This document shows positions 32,050-44,790 of a stretch of DNA of 64,000 nucleotides, in pieces (position 1 is the stretch's first letter; each line of letters starts with the position of its first letter). Below the pieces are notes generated by a model. That model saw only the letters and a program-made list of their open reading frames with translations. It did not search any database and had not been told where the DNA came from. The position numbers and the translations under genes are program-made. The DNA comes from Leptasterias polaris (lineage: Eukaryota; Echinodermata; Asteroidea; Forcipulatida; Asteriidae): the NCBI GenBank assembly GCA_037783415.1, contig JAZGTN010000059.1, positions 4,526,001 through 4,590,000 on the forward strand, read 5' to 3'.

Positions 32050-32706
32050 TAATAGTAATGCAGAACATGCCATTCTTGATAAGTGTTACATATGAATCTG
32101 AGGTGAATGATCAACAGTCGTACAGAAAAGGACCCAGAGTCTTAAAATTAAAAATATAAAATATATCATAAGTTCACCATTGCAAGCATTTTAATTCAGT
32201 GGATTTTGCCACTTTCATCCTGGTAAGCTTAGTTCAAAGCAGGGCCACCACGAGCAGGTCCCAGGATAACAGCCCCAACACGCTTTCCAGATCGCTAGGG
32301 CCATTGCACCTCTTTTAACCATTTCTTTTCTTTTCTTTGTTTTTGTTAAAAGTGTACCACAGCACTCTAATTTGTTTATGAAGCAACTGAAATTTGTTTT
32401 CTCTTTTCTATTAACTATGGAGGTGTATTGGTGGAATATTTTGAGCTTTGATCTCTCTGTCTCTTTATCAGGAGATTGCAATAATAAGGGAGAGTCTGAA
32501 AAGTCCCATTGGAATATTCCTATTTTAAAAACAATTTGGTTTCACCAATAAACTTATTTGTGGCCATAACATGCCATTGATAACATTCTTTTAAAAAACC
32601 AAAATTTGTCTTATAGTATCACTTGCATATGCTCTTAAAATTTAGTTCAAATTGTACACATCCTTTAGGTAAAAAATAAGATTCTAATAAATTTAGACTG
32701 TGCATA
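32050..32706. other. Non-coding region after hAT element
   Basis: No gene supported. A reverse frame at 32215-32481 has no recognisable features. Confidence 0.5.
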
Positions 32707-33455
32707 GGGGAGAGGTTACCAGCACTTCAACCTTTGATCCCAAGAAGTTTATTCCAGGTTGATATCGAGGAACTCAAACACTGAAGAAAGTTTTCCGTCA
32801 TAGACAATCTTTAAGGGGAGAGGTTACCAGCACATCACCCTTGGCTCGTCTACATTTCATTCACAATCTGATTGTGATGGCTCCAAAAAGAATTCCACAA
32901 TAGCAGTTTAGCTGAGGTTGACACACATTCTAACATTGAAGAAACAACATTGCAACTGCAATCTAGCAACAAGGGGAGAGGTTACCAGCACTTCACCCTG
33001 ATTCGCTCATAGACATTTCATTCCTATAATACGTATTTTATAGAACAATATCCAACTGGGTAATTTTTCGCGAGGTAATTCTGCCAATAAGACAAATTTC
33101 CAGCAGTGATGAGCAATAAGGGGAGAGGTTACCAGCACTTCACCCTTGGCTTTGATGGTAAACAAGCAAGATTTTCTGTTATATTTATAGTAGAGGACTA
33201 GAGCACACTAGTCAAAACTTTGAGATTCAACCAATTGGCTGTTTAAACCCACCTCTCCTCAAGAGATTAATTACATGTTATTTCTTATAAATACCCATAG
33301 ATCAAGTGAACAATCAAATTAGTATAACTCCTTATTCTTCTCATATATTTCTGACAATGACACGCTTAAGAACCCTAAATAAGTACCTTGCTGGGATCCA
33401 GTGTTCCACAAGGTTTGCACTAAAGGGAGAGGTTACCAGCACATCACCCTTATGG
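32707..33455. repeat. Dispersed GGGGAGAGGTTACCAGCAC blocks
   Basis: A conserved block of about 28 nt (GGGGAGAGGTTACCAGCAC, then WTCACCCTT) begins at 32707, 32815, 32973, 33120 and 33425, with relatives at 35234 and 35422. Spacers of about 80-300 bp are not obviously similar. It is far better conserved than its surroundings; function unknown. Confidence 0.85.
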
Positions 33456-33639
33456 CTCAAAGTAAAAAGAAAATCTTAATGATAAGAAGCTTTCCAAGAA
33501 GGAAGGGGCAAACAGTGATAAACACGATGCCGAGAGAGATGAACACATTCCTTTTCAATTATGGCACGGTGAAACAGACAAGATCACCATTTCATGATGA
33601 TTGATTTTCTTTGTGATTCTTGTAGTGGGTTGATCCATC

Positions 33640-34800
33640 CGGCATGCTAAGCAATTTGAGGTTGCATTCTCAAGTACACCCCATGCAGTGACATGAGTAA
33701 TACATGCGTTTGATTGGTAGTAAGAAGTTGTTTTGAAGAAGGACGCAAATCCAAAGTCCCATTGAAGGTTGTGAAGGTTACATCTCAATTTGTCAACCAA
33801 CTTGTAGTTCTCTTTAATTAGAAATAAAATCTAAAGTAAACAGAATCTTGCATCTGAACTTATTGGATAGTTTGTAATTGTCGTAATACAACGATGTGAA
33901 CCAAACTCCAAAAGTAACACACATCTCAGCTAGTTGGACAGTTTGTGCTAGTCTTTTACAAGGCGTGAATCCAAAGCCCAACAGAATCTGGCATTCCAAT
34001 TTGTCGGACATTTGATGGTAGGCCTAGATTTTAAAAAGTTGCAAACATCAAAATGTATGTGGTAAATTCTTGGACAGTTTGTGGTTGTCATTTACGAGCT
34101 ATCTGAACAGTTGATAGTCATTTTTGCAAGAACAAGTGTAGAACTTGCATCTCAAGTTGTTGGCAGAAGTTAGTAGTTGTCATTGGAAGGTAGTTGTCAT
34201 TGGAAGGTAGTGAATCCAAAAGTATCTTGTAACCTTGTAACTCATTGGAGAGTTTGCCAGTGTCGACGATAGGTATCATTCTTTAGTCTTATACAACCCT
34301 GTGATTAGACAGTTGATAGTTAACAAGTCCTTAGAAGAATGCATATCGAACTAGCATCTCAACTTGGTGGGGGAAGGTAATGAATCCAACAATCCATTAT
34401 AATCCTGTAACTTGTTAGGCAGGTTTTAGTTGTCTTTATTAGAATGTTCCAAATCCAACATGTAGTAGCTTGCATCTCAACTTCTTGGACAGTTTGTAGT
34501 TTTGTCTTCAAATGGTTATGAATCCAAAGTATAAAAGTAACTTGCATCCTGGCTTGTTGGAAAGTTTGTCCATTTCTTTAGAAGGTTGTGAATAGCAACA
34601 TGAATCTCTACACAGACAGCTTGTGGTAGTCCTTGGAAGGTTGTGAATCCAAAAGTCTAAAACATGTCCTGAAAAACATCTCAGCTGGTTGGAAAATTAA
34701 GAAGGTTGACAATCCACAAATCTACCAGTAACTTGCATCTCAACTTGTAGAACAGTTTGTAGTTTTACAAGGTTTTCAATCTGTTGTATTCACTGCCAAA
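33640..34800. repeat. Diverged tandem array of about 110 bp
   Basis: Recurring phrases CTTGCATCTCAACTTGTTGG, ACAGTTTGTAGTTGTC and AAGGTTGTGAATCCAAAAGT at roughly 100-120 bp intervals, with heavy divergence. Confidence 0.8.
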
Positions 34801-34822
34801 ACCATTAGAGAGTTTCTGAAGT

Positions 34823-35203
34823 TCAAGTTGTGTTTGTCATTAAGCAGCTTGTAAAGACCTGCAAATAGTTTCCAAGTTCATCAGATGGTACAATCCGGTC
34901 CACTTTAAACTCGGCTAAAGCTGGAGTGGTTTTTGAGTGATCTGTCAGCAGACTGATGTCCCTGGAGCAAAGGTCCACTGAACATTTTCCCGACAGCACT
35001 ATGAAGTCAGTGTTGGGTACACTTGCTGTTGTTATCACCTCCACTAGACCACTTCCAAGAAGATAATTAAGATATCCACACAGTAGCGCAGAACTCCCAA
35101 TAAATAAAGCGAAGCTTGGTGTCAACACACTCCAGAGATATAAATTAGAACACACTCCACAGATAGAATTGAAAACACACTCCATAGACATCAATAAAAA
35201 CAT
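34823..35203 (-). CDS. Uncertain 126-aa ORF, possible exon
   Basis: Reverse-strand ORF with one hydrophobic stretch (FALFIGSSALLCGYLNYLLG) and a protein-like C-terminal half including VPNTDFIVLSGKCSVD and ALAEFKVDRIVPSDELG. No domain recognised. It sits between repeat arrays, and a near-repeat of CACACTCCA phrases underlies the N-terminus. It could be an exon of an otherwise unseen minus-strand gene or a chance frame. Confidence 0.3.
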   Translation of the reverse strand: MFLLMSMECVFNSICGVCSNLYLWSVLTPSFALFIGSSALLCGYLNYLLGSGLVEVITTASVPNTDFIVLSGKCSVDLCSRDISLLTDHSKTTPALAEFKVDRIVPSDELGNYLQVFTSCLMTNTT

Positions 35204-35233
35204 TTCATGAGATTTTTGGATGAAAATTCAAGA

Positions 35234-35460
35234 GGGGAGGGGTTACCGGCACATTCACCCTCAGCCATCATCCTCAGCATGTGGCTATCGGTGTGGTACT
35301 TCAAACAATGATCCAAAATTGTATCCATGAGACAAATCACTACCTTTTACTCAGAAGTAAATAACAATCTGTTTGTTTTTTGTAAATAACCAATTTCCAT
35401 CAACAGAAATGGAGATTTTGAGGGTAGAGGTTGCCAGCACATAACCCTCAGTCAGTATCC
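35234..35460. repeat. Two further GGGGAGAGG-type blocks
   Basis: Variant blocks at 35234 and 35422. Both continue as CACCCTCAGCC / AACCCTCAGTC and end in ATCCTCAGCAT, a longer shared segment than in the 32.7-33.4 kb copies. Confidence 0.75.
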
Positions 35461-35734
35461 TCAGCATACTGACAAACAGCTCTCACCAAAGTTACTAAAT
35501 TATGGCCTCATTCTTAACAAAACACTTCAGCCTCAGAATGTTTGAAAAGATCTTTTAAATAATGCTAGGTCTGATTTTTGGCCAATTTTACCCAACAATT
35601 TAGATTTAAACTTTAAAAAACTATTTTTATAGATTCAACAAAGTTATAATCTTACATTTAAGGTGTTGTAAAGTGTGATAAGCAGTGAACAATCAGTGCT
35701 TTCCTGCGAAAAAAATTCCCACAGAATTGTTCTT

Positions 35735-35835
35735 CTTGGGTAGGATCCGAACCAATGACCCCTGCATTCTAGTCTTAGATTCACTGTCTTGTCTTGAACA
35801 GCAACTGTCTTGATCCATCTTGTCAGAATTATTCC
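35735..35835 (-). mobile_element. tRNA-like SINE remnant
   Basis: Minus strand contains a B box GGTTCGGATCC preceded by GCAGGGGTCATT and an A box-like stretch. Diverged, no clean tRNA fold. Confidence 0.4.
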
Positions 35836-36093
35836 AAGTCGCGATTGCATCTAGAAAACTACAGTTCCTTCAATTGTCCATTGCGGTTGTTGTTTCTAGT
35901 CTTTTTCTTGAGCTTCTTTTTCTTGAGTTGATTGGTAGACAAAGTTCTTTGCTTGCAGTCCCTGATTGATGACATTGCTTGGGTGTTTCTCTGTGTGCTG
36001 TATCATTTATTTTTAGAGTCGCAACAAAACCAGTTATTTCCTAAAGAGTTTTTCAGAACGGGTGATCGAATAAATTGTCTCTGCTTCTGAAGA

Positions 36094-36588
36094 TTCCTGC
36101 ATGTTGTTTCTACTGTGGGTTAGTGGTGTCATTCCTGCATGTTGTTTCTACTGTGGGTTAGTGGTGTCATTCCTGCATGTTGTTTCTACTGTGGGTTAGT
36201 GATGTCATTCCTGCATGTTGTTTCTACTGTGGGTTAGTGATGTCATTCCTGCATGTTGTTTCTACTGTGGGTTAGTGATGTCATTCCTGCATGTTGTTTC
36301 TACTGTGGGTTAGTGATGTCATTCCTGCATGTTGTTTCTACTGTGGGTTAGTGATGTCATTCCTGCATGTTGTTTCTACTGTGGGTTAGTGATGTCATTC
36401 CTGCATGTTGTTTCTACTGTGGGTTAGTGATGTCATTCCTGCATGTTGTTTCTACTGTGGGTTAGTGGTGTCATTCCTGCATGTTGTTTCTACTGTGGGT
36501 TAGTGATGTCATTCCTGCATGTTGTTTCTACTGTGGGTTAGTGATGTCATTCCTGCATGTTGTTTCTACTGTGGGTTAGTAATTTCAT
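36094..36588. repeat. 38-bp minisatellite, about 13 copies
   Basis: Unit TCCTGCATGTTGTTTCTACT + GTGGGTTAGTGATGTCAT. Nearly identical copies differ mainly at one G/A position (GTGGTG versus GTGATG), implying recent expansion or homogenisation. Confidence 0.97.
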
Positions 36589-36748
36589 TGGTCGACTGAC
36601 TCGAATTGGTCGCTTGGTGCCGCCCTTTCATTATCTCAGATGACCATCTACAAAGAATCATAAACAAGGACACTGTTTTTACTGAAACATTCTTGTAAAC
36701 ACAAATAAAAGTTAACCATTATATAGTTCATATGGGAAACAACCTATA

Positions 36749-37904
36749 GTGAGGTTTGCAGTAAAACGAGGTACATGAGCAGGATTTGAAAGTTTGCTTG
36801 GTGGAGATAAAATCTAGTAAGGTTTGCAGTAACACCATGTACATGAGTAGGATTTGAAAGTTTGCATGGTGGAGATACAAACTAGTAAGGTTTTAAGTAA
36901 CACCATGTACATGAGTAGGATTTGAAACTTTGCATAGTGGAGATACAATCTAGTAAGGTTTGCAGTAACACCATGTACATGAGTAGGATTTGAAACTTTG
37001 CATGGTGGAGATACAATCTAGTAAGGTTTGCAGTAACACCATGTACATGAGTAGGATTTGAAAGTTTGCATGGTGGCGATACAATCTAGTAAGGTTTGCA
37101 GTAACACCAGTACATGAGTAGGATTTGAAACTTTGCATGGTGGACATACAATCTAGTAAGATTTGCAGTAACACCATGTACATGAGTAGGATTTGAAACT
37201 TTGCATGGTGGAGATACAATCTAGTAAGATTTGCTGTAACACCATGTACACGAGTAGGATTTGAAACTTTGCATGGTGGACATACAATCTAGTAAGATTT
37301 GCAGTAACACCATGTACACGAGTAGGATTTGAAACTTTGCATGGTGGAGATACAATCTAGTAAGGTTTGCAGTAACACCATGTACATGAGTAGGATTTGA
37401 AAGTTTGCATGGTGGAGATACAAACTAGTAAGGTTTGCAGTAACACCATGTACATGAGTAGGATTTGAAACTTTGCATAGTGGAGATACAATCTAGTAAG
37501 GTTTGCAGTAACACCATGTACACGAGTAGGATTTGAAACTTTGCATGGTGGAGATACAATCTAGTAAGGTTTGCAGTAACACCATGTACATGAGTAGGAT
37601 TTGAAACTTTGCATGGTGGAGATACAAACTAGTAATGTTTGCAGTAACACCGTGTACATGAGTAGGATTTGAAACTTTGCATGGTGGAGATACAAACTAG
37701 TAAGGTTTGCAGTAACACCATGTACATGAGTAGGATTTGAAACTTTGCATGGTGGAGATACAAACTAGTAATGTTTGCAGTAACACCGTGTACATGAGTA
37801 GGATTTGAAACTTTGCATGGTGGAGATACAAACTAGTAAGGTGTGCAGTAACACCATGTACATGAGTAGGATTTGAAACTTTGCATGGTGGAGATACAAT
37901 CTAG
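36749..37904. repeat. 68-bp minisatellite, about 17 copies
   Basis: Unit includes GTAAGGTTTGCAGTAACACC, ATGTACATGAGTAGGATTTG and AAACTTTGCATGGTGGAGAT. Variants (AAAGTTTGC, GGACATACAA, ACACGAGTAGG) recur in several copies. Confidence 0.97.
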
Positions 37905-38585
37905 GGTTTGTGGTAAGTGGTAACACTATGCACATAAATCTCTCTCTACAAACTGTGATGGTTCTGAGAAGAACTCGTGGCTGATAACTCAATGTTTCAA
38001 TCAGTTTGCTGAGAAGGAGGCGGGAAATGATTTAGACCTTTAGAGACTTCAACAGACCTTTAAGAATTATCAGCGGTAAAATTTTAGGGGGTGCACAGCA
38101 ATTTTCCTTGGGGCACTTCTGGTCAATAAAAAATGTAGATTCCGTTTGATTTCTTGTACACAAGCCCCTTTTCAACGCTCTTGTTGGGCCATTTACAAAA
38201 AAAGGAGAAGATAATCTGACATGATTGTAAAAACAAAACATTGTCACATTAAAACTTATCAGCTGTAATAATTTAAGACAACATTTCAAATGGGGGGGGG
38301 GGGGGGCACTCTGGGGCACAGATATCAATTGAGGGAGGCACGGCACCACCCTCCCTCCCCTTAGTAAAGCCATTGAGAATTGTGTCATCCTCAGCACTAG
38401 AGAAGTAGCAGATCAAAGAGAATGAATTATTGATATCTGCAGACAATAACAGCTTTTGTTTTCATCCAGGCAGACCTACAATTTTTATAACTTCTTATAC
38501 CAGTCTTTTAATGCCTGTGTCCTGCACATATAAATCAATGCCAGTTTAGTACTTACTTTTGAGATGAGCATTCCAGGCATCTCGT
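37905..38585. other. Non-coding region
   Basis: Contains a G homopolymer at about 38292-38306. A 121-codon reverse frame at 38032-38397 crosses it and has no recognised domain. Confidence 0.5.
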
Positions 38586-38835
38586 CACCCAGGTGTGCGT
38601 CAGTGCTTGTGTTCATCAGACATGAAGACTTCCAAGCCAGTTTGTCTTGTCCAAGCTGGAGGTCACCATCTCACCCAGGTGTACGTCAGTGTTTGTGTTC
38701 ATCAGACATGAAGACTTCAAAGCCAGTTTGTCTTGTCCAAGCTGGAGGTCACCATCTCACCCAGGTGTGCGTCAGTGTTTGTGTTCATCAAACATGAAGA
38801 CTTCAAAGCCAGTTTGTCTTGTCCAAGCTGGAGGT
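38586..38835. repeat. 86-bp tandem repeat, three copies
   Basis: Unit begins CACCCAGGTGTGCGTCAGTG, then TTCATCAGACATGAAGACTT and TGTCTTGTCCAAGCTGGAGG. Starts at 38586, 38672 and 38758. A 44-48-bp duplication of CTTTATGTAGGTCAAATTGG follows at 38941-39035. A diverged single relative lies at about 41941-42060. Confidence 0.93.
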
Positions 38836-39104
38836 CAAAGTACATGGATGGCATTCCATCACCATAATGTCTGGCCATTCAGTAACTGTTTCAACTTTGC
38901 GATTATTGTCTCGGATGCCATTTGTATTTGGAATAGTGCTGCCACTTTATGTAGGTCAAATTGGTTACATCGGTGATGTCTTTCTAACCACTTTATGTAG
39001 GTCAAATTGGTTACATCAGTGACATCTTTCTAATGGTCTCTGTTGATCAATCTGCAAAGAATAAAAATAATCTAAATATAGGAGGCTGTTTATCCTTACA
39101 TGCA

Positions 39105-39400
39105 GTTTAGATGCCGAGTTACAAAGAACACGGCTACATGGCACACTGCAAGCATGCTATGGCGCCTTTGGCAGCTAGCCACAATGACCCATGTATGATC
39201 ATGGAGCACAGCCAGATATTGAAAATGTTTGATTTTCCGGGGGAAGGAAAACAAGCCTGGAGAAGAACTCTCATGGCACAGAAGAGAACCAACGCATAAC
39301 TCTACTCACTTATAGCCCTAGCCTGGATACGAACCAGGGTGGCGAGAGGCAAGCACTTTATGCACTAGACACTCATGTCAAGAAAAAATCATCAATTTTT
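39105..39400 (-). mobile_element. tRNA-derived SINE
   Basis: On the minus strand: GCTTGCCTCTCGCCACCC, B box GGTTCGTATCC, then GTTGGTTCTCTTCTGTGCC and TTTTCCTTCCCCCGG. This phrase order matches, from memory, a SINE family widespread in marine invertebrates. The forward frame at 39111-39299 is its shadow. Confidence 0.7.
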
Positions 39401-39865
39401 TCTGAAACATTCTTTTAAATAATTGTGAAGAAAGGCCTTATAATGTCAGAGGATGAAAGTTCATTAAAGTAATTTAAACATACAACTCATACTACAACTT
39501 TGGATATGGACAAAGAAAAAGAAGAAATGGCCAGTCAACTTTGTACAGTATTTTACAGTTTGCTGTGGTACTATTATTGAAGAATTGGAATAAATTCAGC
39601 TTATTTTGGCCTAATTTTATAAAGCTGTTTGCCGGTAAGCAAAGTTTTGTGATTACCATTGCAGAAAGACATGCATAAGCAAAAGTGAATTAGACGATTT
39701 GACGGTGGGCCTTTATGAGGGATTTACATTGTTGTGGCAATCACCTGCTGACAAGAACCAATGGCAAGCTAGAGTGCATTTCGTTGTGCGAAACATATAT
39801 AAGTGTTTATGAATGACAAAAATAGAATTAGCTGTGGCAAACTGTTTACCAACCAAAAGGACATT

Positions 39866-41597
39866 TGTGACCCGCTCCATCGTAATCAGGAATAAGTCGC
39901 TGAGGCCAATCTACGTAACAGGCCATTGAAAGTGAACGTACGGTGAAAATCATGACCAGGTCGATTATCTGATCTTTGTATTTTTAGGAAGTGTAGTTAT
40001 CACAGATTACTCTCATAAATGTATTTGATGTAAAAACGATCAATAAAGATGAAAAAATAGAGGATTTGTGTGAGCCTCCAGTAAGTTTTTGGTCAAGGCA
40101 GCAATCAAGTCTTCCGAAAACCGCCCGTATTCCAAACATCGTTTTCCTATTTTTATAAAACTTACCCCTTTGTGTTTGGTATCGTCCGAAAGCTTATTAT
40201 TTGACACGTTCGAATGACGTATTTTTTTTGGGTCACATGCTAATGACTAACCAATGAAAACCTACTAAAAAACTGTAAACAAATTGATCTTGTTGCTATG
40301 TCTGTGACCATGTGATGACGGTTTATGTATCTGATTGGCTGGCAATCGATATGACTCACGGACTGAGCATGCGCAATAGCCTCAGAAGCTGACCTCTGAC
40401 CGTACAGTGATCCGCGGGAAATTCCTGTCACACGTAAACACGTCTCCAAGACTCCATTTCGACTGCGCTGTTGTTCCGAATCCTTGTTATAAAAAAACAT
40501 CCAAACAATTATTTAGTACTTTTTATGCTAGTGTTGATATTTGATTGTGTTAACCATTGAGTACTTGTGAATTTGGGGAAGTTTTAATGTCAAAATTGGC
40601 CATGTCGCTTCCGAAACCGGGTGATGTTGAACACGCATTGGGCCTGCTTCGCGAGGCAAACCTCGGCGGTGTTACTTGTCGTGATGAAGGGGCACTGAAC
40701 GACCTCGTCCAAGAATATTTCTTGGACAATGGTCAGGAATCTGACGACGATGATGGTAGTGATGACATGTCTGATGGTGGTGGCAGTGATGAACAAGAAG
40801 ACGACGATCCACCGACAGTCGAAGGTGACAACATGGACCGCATTCGACCCATCCTGATATTTTAATATTTTATCAGTTAAAATTTCATATTGATAGTATG
40901 AATATTATGTTTAACTTATTTCCACTAAGCAACTGGGCAGGCCAGTCAACAAACTTACGCCAATGAAAAACATAAAGCCAAATTAAAAATGGTGCATTTC
41001 AAACAGTGTCTATTTCAAAATATTCATAATTCATATTTCATATTTCATATTTAATTATATTAATGTGTTTTATTACAGTGGTGTTTAGTTCATTTTACCC
41101 CAAAATAGTTTGTATGAATTCCAGCAGTTCTGAATCGTGGAATAGTAATAAATTGACATGTTCAGTTGATATTTCACAAAAAGTTTGTTTTGGTGTGCAT
41201 TATTATTATGATATTTAGAGGTGTCATATTTAAAAAAATACTTAAGATGTGAAATCTTAACTCTAGGAGAATGTTCCGTAGGTAGTACCCAACTAATGTG
41301 GAAAATTGTATGACTTTCGGACAACAGGAAGTATTCCGTTGTTATGGTTGTTTATTGAAAAGCCTGCATTTGTGTTGACTTTTACAACTGTTTATTTAAA
41401 AGCTGTTTTTTTGGAATGTGGATTCGGCAAATAGCTATACACATGTCATCTACATCAGACCATAACTCGTTAACCTAAGGAGCTATACACTTGTAATGGG
41501 TATCACTAGAAAGCTTATAAAATTTCCTTTCTTGCTATGTGCATATCTCAAAAAGTCATTTTGAGACATATACCTGATTTCGATGGAGCTGGTCACA
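39866..41597. mobile_element. Candidate 1.7-kb element with inverted termini
   Basis: Left TGTGACCCGCTCCATCGTAA and the reverse complement of the right end, TGTGACCAGCTCCATCGAAA, match with a few differences, followed by ATCAGG in both. No clear target duplication. It contains the small acidic ORF at 40587. Confidence 0.5.
40587..40865 (+). CDS. Small acidic protein or first exon (92 aa)
   Basis: ATG chosen at 40587; a second in-frame ATG follows at 40602. Residues 1-50 are mixed (KPGDVEHALGLLREANLGGV), then an Asp/Glu/Ser/Gly tail (ESDDDDGSDDMSDGGGSDEQ). The tail is common in nuclear or chromatin-associated proteins and in transposon-encoded proteins, but no family is recognised. It may be a complete small ORF or the first exon of a decayed element gene. 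It lies between inverted termini at 39866 and 41597. CpG-richer sequence upstream (40370-40480) could be its promoter. Confidence 0.4.
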   Translation: MSKLAMSLPKPGDVEHALGLLREANLGGVTCRDEGALNDLVQEYFLDNGQESDDDDGSDDMSDGGGSDEQEDDDPPTVEGDNMDRIRPILIF

Positions 41598-42594
41598 TTT
41601 GGTATAAATGCAAGAAACATTTAATGGTCTGACATTTCAAACCTAGCAGAGTCTTTCTATCAGTGTTTATAATAAGAATAATAATTATAATACAAAGCAT
41701 TTATATGGCGCTATACAAATAACACAGCGCCTTACAAAGGTAGGGAAACAAAAGAACAAAATCAATACAAAAACGAACCCACCACAAGCCAGAAACTAAA
41801 CAAAAACAGGAGCTTGCCGTTTATGAAGTAGACGTGCTAAGAGATGCTCTTTTTGAGCACAAAACATCTGCTTCAACAGAATATATGAAGTTGGCCTAGC
41901 TTAACAAAAATTCTTGCTTGTTTATAAAATGACTTACTTTGGAGATGAATATCTGAGACATGTCCATGCATCCCATCATCCCGGTGTGCGCCAATGTTTA
42001 TGCCCAGTAATCTGTCGAGTACTGTGTGAACCCAGCTTGTCCAGTCCAACCAGGTCAAAGTAAAACACAGTCCTCATCACATCAGCTGAGAATGTCCAAC
42101 CTCTGTGCAACGATCGAGGAAACTTGCTGTCTCTTCACCTGCAAAAAAAATCAAATTGTGAACAAAAGTTCTTTTAATTATTGGAATGTACTTCAAACTG
42201 TACTGTACTTCATGCCAATGTAGTGTAAAGCTGGCTCACCTCAATCTTTCCCCATAATTCTATATTTGTTTCTCAGTAAACACACACCATTCTTCAGCTA
42301 TGAATAGTGTAAGGTCTCCCAGGCCTACTGACCAGAAACTCTCCTGCTAACCACTGACAGCATCCAACTTTTTTCCCAAATAGTTAAATTTACTAAAACT
42401 GTTATGTCTCTGTTTTTCACTCACATCATTTCCAATTTATAGGCATCAACCTACCATCAAAAAAACAAAACCCAGAATGTCATACTTTTAATTATCCGTC
42501 TCTATTATTATTTTTCCTTTGACTTTACTTTCAACATGTGGCCCCATTTGAATGAGACTTGCCTCTCAGATATCTAGGAGCTAAGATACCTCAA
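41598..42594. other. Repeat remnants, no gene
   Basis: 41690-41740 carries ATTTATATGGCGCTATACAA, a SINE-tail-like phrase. 41941-42060 is a diverged copy of the 86-bp unit at 38.6 kb. Confidence 0.55.
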
Positions 42595-42900
42595 GTCATG
42601 GTGGCATATTCATTGGGGTGTGGGTTCGAATCCCAGTCAAATGAAACTTGCATCCTTGAACAAGATCGACACTTAACCATAACTGCTTCTCTTAACTCAG
42701 GGGTAAATGGGTACCTGTGAGGGCATAGATGGTTCTTCTTATCGATTTAGCTTGGTGTGCTATATACTTGTCAGCACAGGGAGCTGAGATGGTTTAAGGA
42801 ATAAAATAAATGGCCCGGTTACCGGGGAATGTTCTTCCACCATGAGCATCAAAGCAGGCCGATACCGGTACTATATAAATGTCAAATGTTATTAACATGA
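42595..42900 (+). mobile_element. tRNA-derived SINE
   Basis: Head with B box GGTTCGAATCCC at about 42623, then ACACTTAACCATAACTGCTT, and a 3' end GCCGATACCGGTACTATATA. Same general type as the SINE at 19375. Confidence 0.7.
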
Positions 42901-43069
42901 AAATTTAGTGGCAAACTATGTTGTTACATACTCACAAAACAGAATGAGTAATTGAGCATCCACAATGTGCTGTGACTAAACAACATCCCGTAATTAACTT
43001 CTTGTCCGTGGGGATGGTGAAACTGAAAATAAGCAGCAGTAGCTCGGCAAAGTCAATCGTTTGGTACTT

Positions 43070-44790
43070 TTATCTTGAGAATTGGTGCTGGTATCAAAAT
43101 TAACTATCGGTGATCTATCTAATAATAGTAATAAAACCATATTTATAAAGTGCCTTACAAACTACACAAAGCACTCACAAAGAAGGAGAACCAAAAAGTT
43201 AATTAAGCAAAATATAGAAAACACAAGGTAAAAAGTTTGGAGCCTTACTGCAAAACAAACAAGATGCACAATTTGCAGCATTGACAGTTTCACAACATCA
43301 GCCAACTTTTAAACATTTAGTTTCAGATAACTTGCTTTCACCTGAGGATTTTTCTACATTTTCAATCAAAAATAAATCATTCAAACAAAGTTTTGAGCAT
43401 TGGTGCTGGAATGAACTTTATTAATTTGTGAACTCTAAGAATGAAGGTAATCTGACAAATGGCTTGCAACATTTAAATTTAATACCAAGAGCTAAAAAGT
43501 TGTTCATGAAAATTGTGTTTAGCAAGAAGCATCCTAAGGGACTTTCCCAAAACCTATAAAATCTGGCTAGAAAAAAACTAAAACAAAACAAATAACCCAG
43601 CCTGTCAACTATCTTGGAATGAATTGTAGCGATACAAGAAAACTTCTGATGTTAACTTCTGTTTAAAAAAGAGCAACAGCAGACAATAGTTAGTGCAGAG
43701 TTCCATTTGGGACAGGGGTAAAAAAGGTGTACTTTTTAGAAATTCTATTTAATTCAATTTTGGGAAAATCAACTTTAACTGATGGAGAGTACAGTTCTAT
43801 TATTGTTTGAGACCAGGGGTGAATATTGAAATTACACTGTTTGGGAATTCACCTTTTACTGGAGAGGGCAGCTCTCTGGTCTTGGACATCTACTTGTTGA
43901 CGGGTAGATGTCTTTGGAGATGCTAGGCCAGACTGCAACACACACAAATACACTATTTCAACATTTAGTGTTTAATGTTTATGAACATTACCCACCTTGG
44001 AAACAGTTAGTTACAGATAACTTTCTTATACCTAAGGACTTTACCAGATTTTAAATAAAACATAAATGACGACAAAACTTTGAAAGCAGCATCTAAATAG
44101 TTGGAGGAACTGATGCAAAGAATGTTTTGATTCTTGCAGTCAAAACAAGCAATGGAAGTTCTGGAGAAGTGAATTCCAAACTAAGCAACATTAGTAACTT
44201 AGGAGGGAGGGGTTGATGTCAGATGCCAAAAACAGTTCTCCTCTTGAGAATTGCTACTGGTATAAACTTAATTATTAATGAGCTCTCAGAGTGAATTTAA
44301 TCTGACAAAAGTGGCATAACCAGACATCTTCATTTTGTGGCGACAAGCGAGGGCAAAGACATAATTTGGAGGGCTATTTAAGTATCAAACCATTCATTTC
44401 AGCATGTATTCAGTCTCAAATGGAGCAGGGGGTTCCCCCTCTCTGGTTAAGCTATTGCATGCAAAGTCAAACTGCCAAAGGTTGTGAGACTTTTCCAAAA
44501 TCTTTCAAATGCAACCCAATAGTGCCAAACAATTTTGAATGAATTGTGTTGCTAGAAGACTGAAATTAACTTCATTCTAAACCAGAGCAACAACATACAT
44601 GTACATTCTGCATAATCATTACACAGTTCCAATTGGGACCAGGGGCAAAATTCAAAAGTCAACATTTTTGGGGAATTCACCTTTTACTAGAAAGGCCTTT
44701 ATCTTAGGTTTGACTTGGACATCTACTTGAATTGTTGACGTAGATGTCTTTGGAGATGGAAAAGTCTTTCTGCAACACAAACAATTCCCA
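43070..44790. repeat. Diverged tandem duplication of about 850 bp
   Basis: TTGAGAATTGGTGCTGGTAT-type phrases at 43075, 43396 and 44240. GGGAATTCACCTTTTACT occurs at about 43850 and 44680. Both latter copies end with a conserved hairpin, GACATCTAC / GTAGATGTC (43885-43912 and 44718-44748). No gene seen. Confidence 0.75.

Noticed and set aside
31025..32114. Ser/Glu/Arg-rich frames
   Set aside because: GAGTCC hexamer runs in a non-autonomous hAT element.
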